From Saccharospirillum salsuginis (GTDB lineage Bacteria; Pseudomonadota; Gammaproteobacteria; Pseudomonadales; Natronospirillaceae), in assembly GCF_014651855.1 (NCBI RefSeq), contig NZ_BMXR01000008.1, forward strand, positions 1 through 64,000: a stretch of 64,000 nucleotides of DNA. Reading direction: 5' to 3'. Under the pieces are notes generated by a model. The model saw nothing but the letters and a program-made list of their open reading frames with translations, did not search any database and had not been told where the DNA came from. Positions 15,767-24,017 of this stretch are shown here, piece after piece. Position 1 is the stretch's first letter. Each line of letters begins with the position of its first letter. The translations under genes were made by a program, and so were the position numbers.

Positions 15767-16156
15767 TCATGCCTCGCCCGGCCACTGCTCCAGTTCATCC
15801 TGGTAATACCAGCGGTTCTTGATCTTCTGGAACCGGGAAATCTCGTGCAGTTCCCGGGCTTCGCCGTCGTCCACGTACCGGGCCTTGAACTCGACATAGC
15901 CTTTCTTGAACCCGGTCTTGCTGCGCAATACCTCCAATCCCTGCCATTGTGTCCCCTCCAGGTCGCCGGGTTGCAGGTCGGGGCAGGTCTTGGGGTGCCA
16001 GGTTTTGATCAGATAGGGGTGCTTGCGCAGCGTGAAGGCGGTGTAGCGGCTGCGCATCAGGGTTTCCGGGTCCGGCGCCGGGGCGCCGGTATCGATGTAG
16101 CGGCCGCAGCACTGGTCGTAGTCGGCATCGCGGCCGCAGGGGCATGGGTTTGTCAT
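15767..16156 (-). CDS. ychJ: YchJ-family SEC-C motif protein
   Basis: The 129-residue protein begins with a zinc-binding SEC-C-like motif, NPCPCGRDADYDQCCGRY, and has the family run MRSRYTAF followed by TWHP. The C-terminal half is the NTF2-like part of UPF0225/YchJ. Function is unknown; SEC-C motifs bind zinc and often protein or ribosome partners. Its ATG overlaps the stop of the upstream DUF3549 gene by four bases (ATGA), so the two are co-translated. A longer open frame extends upstream, but that part is out of frame with the real DUF3549 gene. Confidence 0.88.
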   Translation of the reverse strand: MTNPCPCGRDADYDQCCGRYIDTGAPAPDPETLMRSRYTAFTLRKHPYLIKTWHPKTCPDLQPGDLEGTQWQGLEVLRSKTGFKKGYVEFKARYVDDGEARELHEISRFQKIKNRWYYQDELEQWPGEA

Positions 16157-17172
16157 TGAACGCTCCTGGACGCATCGATCAGCCCACCGATGGCACGGGC
16201 CAGTTGTTCGGACCGGTTCGGGTGGCGCAGAACCTTCAGGACCAGGCCGGACAATCGGGGCTGCAGGGCCAATCCCTGAACGACGCGATTGAAGCCGTCC
16301 TGGTCGGCCAGATGCGCCAGTCGGTCGAGCGCGACCAGGCTCAAGTCGGTGTCTTCCAGCAGGCCGGGATGGCGGGTCAATACGACCAGCACCAGGTCGA
16401 GGTGGTCCGGGTGTCGGTTCAAGGCGGTGGCGGTGAATTCGCGCACCAGGCCGGTGGCGTCGGACTGGGACAGGGCCCGCAAGGCGGCGGTATCCAGAGC
16501 GGGATCCTGGTGTTCGTTCGCCTGTTTGATGATCCCTTCGACCAGCGGTAAGGCCGGCGTATGGTGCTCGAGCGCTTCCAGTACTGCGATTCGGGGCTCT
16601 GGCGGCAACTCGGGCAGGCGTTTGGCCAGGGCTCGGGCGTCGCTGTCGTTCATGCGTTCGAGCACGTCGGCGATGCCCTGGAGGCCGAGGCTTTGCCAGT
16701 CGTCGGTCGTGCTGGACTGCAGCAGGTAGTCCCGGGCTGGGCCGTGGTGTTCGCTGTGCGCGGCACCGAGCAGGCGGCTGGCGCGGGCGTGCAGGGCGGC
16801 CATTTTGCCGGGGCCGGGGGTGAACTGGTAGGGGTGGTCGGTCAGCAGGCGCTGGCGTTCCTTGGGGTCCCGGGTGGCGAGCGCTTTGTGAATGCGGTTG
16901 AGGACGTCGGTGAGGACGGCGACGGGCAGGCCGGCCTGTTCGTCCAGCGGCAGTTTCATGAACCAGATGGAGTGCTGGTCGGTGTCGTCGGGGTTCCACA
17001 TCAGCAGGACGAGCCAGGCGTGGCCGAGGTGCGGATAGGGGTAGGCTTCGCCGGCGTTGAAGCGTTGCCAGTCGTCTTTGCCGACTTTGCGCAGTTGGCT
17101 GCCGAGGTCGAAGACGCGGTAGCGGGCGCCACTGTGGTCGAGGAATTCGGCCAGGCTTTTGGCTTGGGTCAT
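16153..17172 (-). CDS. DUF3549 family protein
   Basis: The 339-residue cytosolic protein begins MTQAKSLAEFLDHSGARYRVFDLG, which I recognise as the DUF3549 family of gammaproteobacteria. The N-terminal part (1-150) is a mixed domain; the C-terminal part is mostly helical with repeated leucine-rich helices (EALEHHTP, LDRLAHLA) resembling HEAT-type repeats. No catalytic motif is visible. It is the first gene of a two-gene unit with ychJ. Role unknown. Confidence 0.75.
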   Translation of the reverse strand: MTQAKSLAEFLDHSGARYRVFDLGSQLRKVGKDDWQRFNAGEAYPYPHLGHAWLVLLMWNPDDTDQHSIWFMKLPLDEQAGLPVAVLTDVLNRIHKALATRDPKERQRLLTDHPYQFTPGPGKMAALHARASRLLGAAHSEHHGPARDYLLQSSTTDDWQSLGLQGIADVLERMNDSDARALAKRLPELPPEPRIAVLEALEHHTPALPLVEGIIKQANEHQDPALDTAALRALSQSDATGLVREFTATALNRHPDHLDLVLVVLTRHPGLLEDTDLSLVALDRLAHLADQDGFNRVVQGLALQPRLSGLVLKVLRHPNRSEQLARAIGGLIDASRSVQ

Positions 17173-17240
17173 GGTGGATCCTGGGTGGTGCTGGGTTTCG
17201 TCTGGGCGCCAGAGTGTACACCAAATCGGGGGGTGGTTTC

Positions 17241-17269
17241 CTGACAGTGGCCGTTTCGGTGGTTACAAT
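17241..17269 (+). promoter_or_regulatory. Sigma-70 promoter upstream of yqcC
   Basis: CTGACA (17241-17246) and TACAAT (17264-17269) are each five of six consensus and exactly 17 bases apart. Transcription would begin near 17276, so the mRNA leader of yqcC would carry the whole family-A repeat A2. Confidence 0.6.
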
Positions 17270-17313
17270 GCGTTTTGTGGTTAGTCTGGGTTTGGTGCCG
17301 GGAATCCGGGCCG

Positions 17314-17412
17314 GCTGGCGGGGATACCCATGCGAGGTCGCCGTAAACCCATCCATGGGGGCTTGGCTTCGGCATCCATGCCTCAGACATCCTCGCATGG
17401 GCATCCCAGCCA
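17314..17412 (-). repeat. Family A structured repeat, copy A2
   Basis: The outer arms start GGCTGGCGGGGATACCCATG and end with CATGGGCATCCCAGCC. The two inner hairpins are CCCATCCATGGG and GGCATCCATGCC, both with the CATCCATG tip. The tail on the left, read in reverse, is ATTCCCGGCACC. Confidence 0.8.
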
Positions 17413-17482
17413 TCCGCCCCTGTCCATCGAGGGTCGAATACCCGATTCATACCTTGTTGTTATTAATTGGAGTTGTTAACCG

Positions 17483-17797
17483 TTGTCTGAACTTTGGAAT
17501 TTACTGGACGAACTGGAAGCCGAGCTGCGCAGGCTCGATCACTGGAGTGACGTGCCGCCGTCGCGGGAAGCGCTGGCCAGCACGCAGCCGTTCGCGGTGG
17601 ATACGCTGAGCCTGCCGGAGTGGTTGCAGTGGGTTTACCTGCAGCGATTGAGGGCGTTGCTGGAGGCGGGTCGGGAACTGCCATCCGGGGCGCTGGTGAA
17701 GCCGTACGCGGAGGAGTATTTCGCGCAGTCGCAGGAGCCGGTTGGGGAACTGATCGTGATCATCGACCGGATCGATGCGCAACTGGGCCGACCTTAA
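17483..17797 (+). CDS. yqcC: YqcC family protein
   Basis: The 104-residue helical protein has the family core STQPFAVDTLSLPEWLQWVYLQRLRALLE followed by LPSGALVKPYAEEYF, matching YqcC of E. coli. In enterobacteria it sits beside the tRNA pseudouridine synthase truC; here it stands alone. Function is unknown. The start is a TTG at 17483 supported by GGAG ten bases upstream; no ATG lies in range. A good promoter lies 207 bases upstream, with repeat A2 in the leader. Confidence 0.8.
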   Translation: MSELWNLLDELEAELRRLDHWSDVPPSREALASTQPFAVDTLSLPEWLQWVYLQRLRALLEAGRELPSGALVKPYAEEYFAQSQEPVGELIVIIDRIDAQLGRP

Positions 17798-17806
17798 CGC
17801 TCATTC

Positions 17807-17922
17807 GTAGGGCAGAAGAGCCCGAAGGGCGTTATCTGCCGGTGGGGTGTGACTTCGGCAGTGGTCATCCCACCGGCACAACCCAAACGGCAGATAACGC
17901 CCTTCGGGCTCTTCTGCCCTAC
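17807..17922. repeat. Family B MITE-like repeat, copy B2
   Basis: The 116-base element has ends GTAGGGCAGAAGAGCC and GGCTCTTCTGCCCTAC with pairing continuing through GGGCGTTATCTGCC. The right end overlaps the stop codon of trhP. It separates the convergent yqcC and trhP genes and could terminate both. Confidence 0.85.
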
Positions 17923-19268
17923 ACCAAATACCGCATCAGCAACCCGAACTCCACATCGCCCTCATCCACTCCCTCGGGCAACGGAATGCTCACCTCATAG
18001 TCCGACCCGGGAACTTCCTCGATGTTCTTTCCGTTTTTGACCAACCGAATGTCGTCCAGCGCATAGCTCCGGTTACCGCGTGGCGACATCCACTCAACCC
18101 GGTCCCCGACCCGGAATTTGTTCTTGGCGCGCAGGTGGATGCGTTGGTCGTCGGTGCCGATCGCTTCGGCGACGAATTGCTGTTGGTCGGAGGTGGCTCG
18201 GCCCTGGTCGTAGTTCTGGTAGGCGTCGTGGGTGTGGCGGCGGTAGAAGCCTTCGGTGTAGCCGCGGTTGGCGAGGTGGTCGAGCTGGTGCATGAGGTCG
18301 GGGTTGAAGGGGTGACCGGCGATGGCGTCGTCGATGGCGCGGCGGTAGACCTGGGCGGTGCGGGCGGCGTAGTAGTGGGATTTGGTGCGGCCTTCGATCT
18401 TGAGCGAGGTGATGCCCATGCGCACGAGACGGTCGATGTGTTCGATGGCGCGCAGGTCTTTGGAGTTCATGATGTAGGTGCCGTGTTCGTCTTCCCAGGC
18501 GGGCATCAGTTGGCCGGGTCGGCCGGGGTCTTCGAGCAGGAAGAGGTTGTCGGTGGGGGCGCCCTGGCCGAGGGTGGGTTCGGCGGGGCTGTCCGGGGTC
18601 CAGTGACCGCTGGCGACGGGGATGAGGTCGCCGGTGGCGTCGGTGGTGGCGGGGTGGGCTTGGTAGGACCAGCGGCAGGCGTTGGTGCAGGTGCCCTGGT
18701 TGGGGTCGCGGTGGTTGATGTAGCCGGACAACAGGCAGCGGCCGGAGTAGGCCATGCACAGGGCGCCGTGGACGAAGACTTCGAGTTCCATGTCCGGGAC
18801 CCGCTGGCGGATTTCCTCGATTTCGTCGAGTGAGAGTTCCCGCGACAGGATGACGCGTTCGATGCCCTGGCGCTGCCAGAAACGGACGCTGGCCCAGTTG
18901 ACGGCGTTGGCCTGGACGGAGAGGTGAACGGGCAGGTCGGGCCAGCGCTCGCGCACCAGCATGATCAGGCCGGGGTCGGACATGATCAGGGCGTCCGGGC
19001 CCATGTCGACGACCGGTTCCAGGTCCCGAAGGTAGGTCTTTACTTTGGCGTTGTGCGGGGCGATGTTGCTGGCGAGGTAGAATTTACGGCCGAGCGCATG
19101 GGCCTCGTCAATGCCGATGGCCAGGTTGTCGGCTTTGAAGTCGTTCTCGCGCACGCGCAGGCTGTATCGGGGCTGGCCGGCGTAGACGGCGTCGGCGCCG
19201 TAGGCGAGGGCGTAGCGCATGTTGCGCAGCGTGCCGGCGGGGGAGAGCAGTTCGGGTTGTGCGGTCAT
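17919..19268 (-). CDS. trhP: tRNA 5-hydroxyuridine synthesis protein TrhP (U32 peptidase family, YegQ)
   Basis: The 449-residue protein of the U32 family begins MTAQPELLSPAG. It has the U32 signature region with cysteines in ALCMAYSGRCLLSG and TCTNACRWSY (near 170-200), which bind a [4Fe-4S] cluster. TrhP makes 5-hydroxyuridine at tRNA position 34, using prephenate rather than oxygen. The ATG at 19268 is chosen over 19292 because the family starts there. The TAG stop is supplied by the terminal GTAG of repeat B2. A perfect FNR box and TACAAT lie upstream, overlapping the end of the HD-GYP gene. Confidence 0.88.
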   Translation of the reverse strand: MTAQPELLSPAGTLRNMRYALAYGADAVYAGQPRYSLRVRENDFKADNLAIGIDEAHALGRKFYLASNIAPHNAKVKTYLRDLEPVVDMGPDALIMSDPGLIMLVRERWPDLPVHLSVQANAVNWASVRFWQRQGIERVILSRELSLDEIEEIRQRVPDMELEVFVHGALCMAYSGRCLLSGYINHRDPNQGTCTNACRWSYQAHPATTDATGDLIPVASGHWTPDSPAEPTLGQGAPTDNLFLLEDPGRPGQLMPAWEDEHGTYIMNSKDLRAIEHIDRLVRMGITSLKIEGRTKSHYYAARTAQVYRRAIDDAIAGHPFNPDLMHQLDHLANRGYTEGFYRRHTHDAYQNYDQGRATSDQQQFVAEAIGTDDQRIHLRAKNKFRVGDRVEWMSPRGNRSYALDDIRLVKNGKNIEEVPGSDYEVSIPLPEGVDEGDVEFGLLMRYLV

Positions 19269-19300
19269 GGCGGTTATCCGGGTCGGGTGCAAAAGCCCGG

Positions 19301-19306
19301 ATTGTA
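19301..19306 (-). promoter_or_regulatory. -10 element of the trhP promoter
   Basis: TACAAT on the minus strand is five of six consensus. Its centre is 31 bases downstream of the FNR box centre, the spacing of a class II FNR promoter. Confidence 0.55.
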
Positions 19307-19327
19307 AGGACGGGAGCGGCTTGCCGA

Positions 19328-19341
19328 TTGATCTACATCAA
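19328..19341 (-). promoter_or_regulatory. Perfect FNR/Anr box upstream of trhP
   Basis: TTGATCTACATCAA matches all ten defined positions of the FNR consensus. It covers the stop codon of the upstream HD-GYP gene and is correctly placed for the TACAAT at 19306-19301. It predicts low-oxygen induction of trhP. Confidence 0.7.
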
Positions 19342-20538
19342 GGCGTTGATGTCGACCTTTTCCTTGATTGGGTCGAGGGCGTGAACGATGCGGTCCTGGT
19401 TACCGGGTTTGGACAGGTCGACCAGTCGCAGCGATACCGGTTGGCGCAGCTTGCGGTTGTAGAACAGGCGCACCGTGGGGGCCAGTTGGCTGTGTTCGTT
19501 GATTTCGACCACCACGCCCATCAGGCCGCTTTCCAGTTCAACCAGAGAGCCGACCGGGTAGATGCCCATGCATTTGATGAAGGTTTCGACCAGGCGCCGG
19601 TCCAGGTGGTGTTCGGTCCATTCCAGCAGTTTTTTCATCGCGGCCGTGGGCGGGATGCCGCGATGGTAGACACGGTCCGATGTGATGGCGTCATAGACGT
19701 CGACGATGGCCGTCATCTTGCCGTATTCGGAAATCTCGTTACCCTTGAGACCGTGCGGATACCCCGAACCGTCGATTTTTTCATGGTGCTGGGCCGCGAC
19801 GCAGACGGTCAGCGGGGAAATGCCGGGCGTGGTCTTGAGGATCTCTTCACTGAACAGGGCGTGGCGTTTGATGATCTCGAATTCCCGATCGTTCAGGCGT
19901 CCGGGTTTGTGCAGTACGTCGTCGGGAATCTTGATCTTGCCAATGTCGTGCAGCAGGGCGCCGACCATGATGTCGTGCAGGGTGGTCCGCTCGAATTGAC
20001 GGTAACGCCCGTAAACGGACATCAGCACGGCCAGATTGACCGAATGCTCCATCAGGTAGGCGTCTTTGTGGCGGATACGGCCCAGGCTGGACAGGGCGTT
20101 GTGGTTGCGCAGCACGGATTCGAGCAGGTTGTCGGCGACGTCGTTGACTGAATCGACATCGATGGAGCGGCCCAGTTTGACATCGCCCATGACGGTATCG
20201 ATCAACTGCTTGGCTTCGTCGTGCAGGTCCCCGGCACGATGGCGCTCGATCTCCAGTTCGACCCGGGGCCGGTTGTAGTGGGTTTGCGCTCCGACCTTCT
20301 GGAGGGCCGCTTCGTTCAGCCGGTCGATTTCCTCGAGCGGAATACCGTCGGGGGAATCCAGTCCTCTGGCGGTGTCAATGTAGAGCTCGCTCACCCCCAG
20401 ATCGCGAATCTTCTCGATAACGGCTTCCGAGCCGATCTTGCCCTTGCGGCTGTAGTTGTAATGGGGAATCCAGTCGGTATTCAGGTCGGAGATGTACATA
20501 CCGACCCGGAGGCTGGTGACTGGAATGCGTTTGATCAT
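19333..20538 (-). CDS. DUF3391 / HD-GYP c-di-GMP phosphodiesterase
   Basis: The 401-residue cytosolic protein has an N-terminal DUF3391 domain (opening RIPVTSLRVGMYI) and an HD-GYP domain (about 130-320). The metal-binding HDIGK lies near 200, and HHEKIDGSGYPHGL near 250 carries the GYP motif. HD-GYP proteins hydrolyse c-di-GMP to pGpG or GMP. All hallmark residues look intact. The stop codon lies inside an FNR box that serves the next gene. Its own upstream region has a CCCCATCGAGGGG hairpin but no promoter I trust. Confidence 0.9.
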   Translation of the reverse strand: MIKRIPVTSLRVGMYISDLNTDWIPHYNYSRKGKIGSEAVIEKIRDLGVSELYIDTARGLDSPDGIPLEEIDRLNEAALQKVGAQTHYNRPRVELEIERHRAGDLHDEAKQLIDTVMGDVKLGRSIDVDSVNDVADNLLESVLRNHNALSSLGRIRHKDAYLMEHSVNLAVLMSVYGRYRQFERTTLHDIMVGALLHDIGKIKIPDDVLHKPGRLNDREFEIIKRHALFSEEILKTTPGISPLTVCVAAQHHEKIDGSGYPHGLKGNEISEYGKMTAIVDVYDAITSDRVYHRGIPPTAAMKKLLEWTEHHLDRRLVETFIKCMGIYPVGSLVELESGLMGVVVEINEHSQLAPTVRLFYNRKLRQPVSLRLVDLSKPGNQDRIVHALDPIKEKVDINALM

Positions 20539-20633
20539 GGAGGGTACGGCCAGATGTATCGATACTTTCGATTAGTCTAATACAAAATGCCCCTCGATGG
20601 GGGTAAAAACCGCTGATGGTGGCCACAGACGCA

Positions 20634-20663
20634 AAAAGGGGCCCGAAGGCCCCTTTCGGTTGG
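20634..20663 (-). terminator. Intrinsic terminator of sodB
   Basis: A GGGGCC / GGCCCC stem with a short loop, followed on the minus strand by TTTTT, lies 34 bases past the sodB stop. Confidence 0.85.
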
Positions 20664-20696
20664 AGTCGGCTGGCCGGCTCCGGTGTGGCAGCTGGC

Positions 20697-21278
20697 TTAC
20701 TTGCTGAAGTTCTCGGCGGCGAACTCCCAGTTGACCAGCTTCCAGAAAGCGGCCAGGTAGTTCGGGCGAGAGTTGCGGTAGTCGATGTAGTAGGCGTGTT
20801 CCCACACGTCGACGGTCAGCAGCGGGGTCTTGCCCTCGGTGATCGGGGTGCCGGCGTTGCTGGTGTTGACGATGTCCAGTGAACCGTCGGCGTTCTTGAC
20901 CAGCCAGGTCCAGCCGGAGCCGAAGTTGCCGGCGGCTTTTTCGTCGAATTCTTTCTGGAACGCTTCAACGGAGCCCCACTTGGCGTTGATCGCGTCGGCC
21001 AGTGCGCCGGTCGGCTCACCGCCGCCGTTCGGGCTCAGGCTGTGCCAGTAGAAGGTGTGGTTCCAGATCTGAGCCGCGTTGTTGAAGACGCCGCCGGAAG
21101 ACGATTTGATGATGTCTTCCAGGCTCTTGCCTTCGAATTCGGTACCCGGGATCAGGCCGTTCAGCTTGGTCACATAGGTGTTGTGGTGCTTGCCGTGGTG
21201 ATATTCCAGGGTTTCCTGGGAAATGTGCGGTTCCAGTGCGTTCTTCGGATACGGTAAATCAGGCAGTTCAAAAGCCAT
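20697..21278 (-). CDS. sodB: Iron superoxide dismutase
   Basis: The 193-residue enzyme dismutates superoxide in the cytosol. Metal ligands are visible: His in [10 protein letters not shown], His in WNHTFYW, and Asp and His in [25 protein letters not shown] and the residues around it are of the iron type. The ATG at 21278 has a strong GAGGGAG ribosome site; a longer in-frame extension upstream is not used. It diverges from the coiled-coil gene and ends in a clear terminator. Confidence 0.96.
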   Translation of the reverse strand: MAFELPDLPYPKNALEPHISQETLEYHHGKHHNTYVTKLNGLIPGTEFEGKSLEDIIKSSSGGVFNNAAQIWNHTFYWHSLSPNGGGEPTGALADAINAKWGSVEAFQKEFDEKAAGNFGSGWTWLVKNADGSLDIVNTSNAGTPITEGKTPLLTVDVWEHAYYIDYRNSRPNYLAAFWKLVNWEFAAENFSK

Positions 21279-21470
21279 GGTTCTCTCCCTCACGGATGGG
21301 TTATTAATTTCTTGTGAACGACCGAGCAGGCGCGGCCGCTCGCTCAACTGCTTATGATCAGGTCAGTGTGACGGTGTTTCAAGGGCCGGGGGTGCGATAC
21401 TCTCTTTCCGATCCTGCACTACGGCCCGTGGGTGAAAGTGGTTCACCACGTCACAGGGTTGGCCGCAGCG

Positions 21471-21499
21471 CTTGTCCCGGGCAGGAGGCTCCCTATAAT
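21471..21499 (+). promoter_or_regulatory. Sigma-70 promoter of the coiled-coil gene
   Basis: TTGTCC and a perfect TATAAT are separated by 17 bases; the start would be near 21506. This argues against the tempting ATG at 21498, which lies within the -10, and for the ATG at 21534. Confidence 0.65.
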
Positions 21500-21533
21500 G
21501 GCTGCACGCTCATTTCAGGAACAGGTTGTTACC

Positions 21534-22436
21534 ATGGCGGATTCCAAGCCAGTCAATGAATTGCCCCGCATGGTCCCGGACCGGGACGAAATCCGTACGC
21601 GCAAGGGCTCCGGCCAGGAATCGAAACCAACGGGCTCCGGTTCGGGCGACAAGCCCACACCGCCGGCGCGGCGCGGTGGTGCCGGCCCGCTGGTGTGGGT
21701 CGCCTTGCTGGTTTTGTTCGCGGCCCTGGTGGGGGTCGGCCTGATGGCCTATAGCCAGAACCAGATGCTGGCCTCCTATGAGGAGCGCCTGCAATTGGCG
21801 GACGATCGGATCTCCTCGCTGGAACGGTCGATGAACGAGACCGGCGAATCGGTCGCCATGAACGAGACCGCCATCAACGCCCAGTTCCGGGCCATCAAGT
21901 CGGAGACCGACATGCAGATGTCGGAAATTCGCAAGCTGTGGGACGTCTCCAACAAGCGTAATCGCGAGTGGATCGAGGAAAACCAGCAGGCCATCGGAAA
22001 ACTGCAAACCGACCTGCAGGCCCAGACCGACCAGTTGGCGGCCCTGAGTTCCAGCCTGGATCAACAGAGCCAGACCCTGGACACCCTGGCCGGCCGGCTC
22101 GACAGCCAACAGGAAAGTGCCAGCCAGCGCGCCGAGACCCTGACCAGCGTCCAGCAGCAATTGACCACACTCAACGAAGACCTGGCATCGATCGATCTGG
22201 CCTCACTGGAAGAGCGGCTTATCTCTCTGACCCTGGGTCAGGAAACCCTGCAACAGGAGCAGGGTGATATGCGCTCCAACGTTCAAAGCATGAATACAAC
22301 GGTGCAGGAACTGAACGAGACCATTCAGGCCATCGATGCCAGCCGCCTGGACACCAACCGCCGACTGGTCACGTTGAACGATCAGTTGCAGGCGCTCGAA
22401 GCCAAGGTTTCGGCGCTGACCGGTTCGTCCCAATAA
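21534..22436 (+). CDS. Single-pass membrane protein with long coiled coil
   Basis: The 300-residue protein has a charged, Pro/Gly-rich cytosolic N-terminus (1-55), one transmembrane helix (about 58-80, GPLVWVALLVLFAALVGVGL) and a periplasmic region of almost continuous heptad-like, Gln/Leu/Asp-rich coiled coil to the end. No cysteines or catalytic motif are seen. It resembles envelope scaffold proteins but I do not recognise a family. It has its own promoter and is followed by glpR after a hairpin. The ATG at 21534 is chosen from promoter position. Confidence 0.6.
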   Translation: MADSKPVNELPRMVPDRDEIRTRKGSGQESKPTGSGSGDKPTPPARRGGAGPLVWVALLVLFAALVGVGLMAYSQNQMLASYEERLQLADDRISSLERSMNETGESVAMNETAINAQFRAIKSETDMQMSEIRKLWDVSNKRNREWIEENQQAIGKLQTDLQAQTDQLAALSSSLDQQSQTLDTLAGRLDSQQESASQRAETLTSVQQQLTTLNEDLASIDLASLEERLISLTLGQETLQQEQGDMRSNVQSMNTTVQELNETIQAIDASRLDTNRRLVTLNDQLQALEAKVSALTGSSQ

Positions 22437-22450
22437 CCCAATCGAAGGAT

Positions 22451-22477
22451 GGGTTCGCCCCTAATCGGGGCGAACCC
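22451..22477. terminator. Perfect hairpin between the coiled-coil gene and glpR
   Basis: GGGTTCGCCCC and GGGGCGAACCC form an 11-bp stem over a five-base loop, 15 bases past one stop and 20 before the next start. There is no T-run; it may be an attenuator or an mRNA-processing hairpin. Confidence 0.5.
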
Positions 22478-22496
22478 GACAGACTGTTGGATCGTC

Positions 22497-23285
22497 ATGG
22501 ATAAACCTCTGAACCCGAGACAGGCGGCCATCGTCCGCCGAGTTGAACAATCCGGCCATGTCACCATCGACGAACTGGTCGATGCTTACGACGTCACGCC
22601 CCAGACCATCCGTCGCGACCTGACGTTACTGTCCGACGAAGGCCTGATCGCCCGCTTTCACGGTGGCGCCAGCCCGGTGAATTCGACCGAGAACCTGTCC
22701 TACCAGGACCGGCAGATCCTCAACCAGGCGGCCAAGGAACGCATCGCCGCCCAGGTGGCCGAGCAGATTCCGGATCACGCCAGCCTGTTCATCAACATCG
22801 GCACCACGACCGAAACCATCGCCCGCGCGCTGATGAACCATCGCGGCCTGCAGATCGTCACCAACAACCTGCATGTGGCGACCATCATGAGCCCGAAAGA
22901 GGATTTCCGGGTCATCATCGCCAGTGGCGAGGTGCGCAATCGGGATGGCGGCATCGTCGGCGAGGCGACGCTGGATTTCATCCGCCAGTTCAAGCTGGAC
23001 TACGGCATTATCGGCATCAGCGGCATCGACGAGGACGGCTCGCTGCTGGATTACGATTACCGGGAAGTGCGGGTGGCCCAGACGATCATCGAACACAGCC
23101 GCCATGTGTTCCTGGCGGCGGACAACAGCAAATTCGGCCGCCGGGCCATGGTTCGATTGGGCAGCATCACCCAGGCCGACGCCGTCTTCACCGACCAGCC
23201 GCCACCGAAGACCATCGAGGACATCCTGGCGCAGTCGGACGTCCGCCTGTTCATCTGCGACGAACGACAGGCCGAGGCGGTTTAG
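22497..23285 (+). CDS. glpR: DeoR-family glycerol-3-phosphate regulon repressor
   Basis: The 262-residue protein has an N-terminal DeoR wHTH (VTPQTIRRDLTLLSDEGLIARFHGG, about 27-55) and a sugar-phosphate-binding C-terminal domain. Long runs match E. coli GlpR as I remember it: LFINIGTTTETIA, RDGGIVGEATLDFI and GIIGISGIDEDGSLLDYDYREV. It should repress glycerol catabolism until glycerol-3-phosphate binds. No glp gene is adjacent, so it is an orphan here. The ATG at 22497 is chosen because the family begins there. A large repeat island follows. Confidence 0.88.
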   Translation: MDKPLNPRQAAIVRRVEQSGHVTIDELVDAYDVTPQTIRRDLTLLSDEGLIARFHGGASPVNSTENLSYQDRQILNQAAKERIAAQVAEQIPDHASLFINIGTTTETIARALMNHRGLQIVTNNLHVATIMSPKEDFRVIIASGEVRNRDGGIVGEATLDFIRQFKLDYGIIGISGIDEDGSLLDYDYREVRVAQTIIEHSRHVFLAADNSKFGRRAMVRLGSITQADAVFTDQPPPKTIEDILAQSDVRLFICDERQAEAV

Positions 23286-23368
23286 CGTCCTGGAGGCTTT
23301 GTGCCACTCGTATACTTTGGTGCCTTCATCTGTGGTGCCTGGGTGGGATTGATTGCCAGTGGCCCGTA

Positions 23369-23479
23369 CCGGAGGTGGGGGGAGGCCTCCTCGGGGTCGC
23401 CGTGAATACATCCATGTAGGCTAGACGGCAGCCATCCATGGCTGCCGACTTCCCCGATGAGGCCTCCCCCCACCCCCGG
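23369..23479 (-). repeat. Family A structured repeat, copy A3
   Basis: The outer arms run CCGGAGGTGGGGGGAGGCC to GGCCTCCCCCCACCCCCGG. The inner hairpins are ACATCCATGT and GGCAGCCATCCATGGCTGCC. The tail, read in reverse, is GGGCCACTGGCA followed by further GGCACC units. Confidence 0.85.
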
Positions 23480-23552
23480 CACTCACTGCTGAAACCTCTA
23501 CACCATAACCCTTCCCCCTCTACTCGAACCAGATATCGCCTAGCATCACTAC

Positions 23553-23574
23553 GTAGGGTGGGCACGGCCCACCA
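23553..23574. repeat. Family C hairpin, complete copy
   Basis: GTAGGGTGGGCA is followed by CGGCCCACCA. GTGGGC pairs with GCCCAC to give a short hairpin. Confidence 0.75.
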
Positions 23575-23601
23575 ATAAGACAAATGTAACCACAAAACCC
23601 A

Positions 23602-23633
23602 GTAGGTCGGATTAGCTAAAGGCGTAATCCGAC
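23602..23633. repeat. GTAGGTCGGATTAG-type hairpin (family D), copy 1
   Basis: GTCGGATTA pairs with TAATCCGAC around a short centre. Confidence 0.7.
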
Positions 23634-23714
23634 AACACAACCGTGGCAAGGTACAAACCATTACCTCAAACAAATATTGGATTACAACACATCGGATCTA
23701 GTTGAAAGTACACA

Positions 23715-23764
23715 GTAGATTGGATCAGTCCGACGCCTCGGTGCACCGAAGGCTGTAATCCAAC
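23715..23764. repeat. Family D hairpin, diverged copy 2
   Basis: GTAGATTGGATCAG and CTGTAATCCAAC are the diverged ends; the centre holds a second small pairing, CGGTGCACCG. Confidence 0.55.
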
Positions 23765-23811
23765 GATCAATGTGCGAGCCGTGGTAAACCCTTCAGCCAG
23801 GGATCGGTCTT

Positions 23812-23847
23812 GTCGGATTACGGTCCTGCGGACCTAATCCGACCTAC
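23812..23847. repeat. Family D hairpin, copy 3
   Basis: GTCGGATTA and TAATCCGACCTAC flank a small CCTGCGG centre; this copy is in reverse orientation to copy 1. Confidence 0.7.
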
Positions 23848-23901
23848 GTACTGGTTCGAGTAGAGTAGGGAAGGTTTTTGGAGTAGAGGGCTGAACAGTA
23901 A

Positions 23902-24014
23902 GTGCCGGGGTGGGGGTAGGCTTCATCGGGGAAGTGGGCAGCAGGGATGCTGCCGTCTAGCCTACATGGACGTATACACGGCGACCCCGAGGAGGCCTAC
24001 CCCCACCCCGGCAC
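23902..24014 (+). repeat. Family A structured repeat, copy A4
   Basis: The outer arms GTGCCGGGGTGGGGGTAGGC and GCCTACCCCCACCCCGGCAC pair perfectly. The inner hairpins are GGCAGCAGGGATGCTGCC and a TACATGGACGTA-type tip. Confidence 0.85.
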
Positions 24015-24017
24015 GAG

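Noticed and set aside
16157..17413. Upstream extension of ychJ into a long fusion protein
   Set aside because: The extension is Arg/Pro-rich out-of-frame text of the DUF3549 gene; the real ychJ starts at the ATG overlapping the DUF3549 stop.
22451..22477. Riboswitch before glpR
   Set aside because: It is one simple perfect hairpin with no conserved core; attenuator or REP is more economical.
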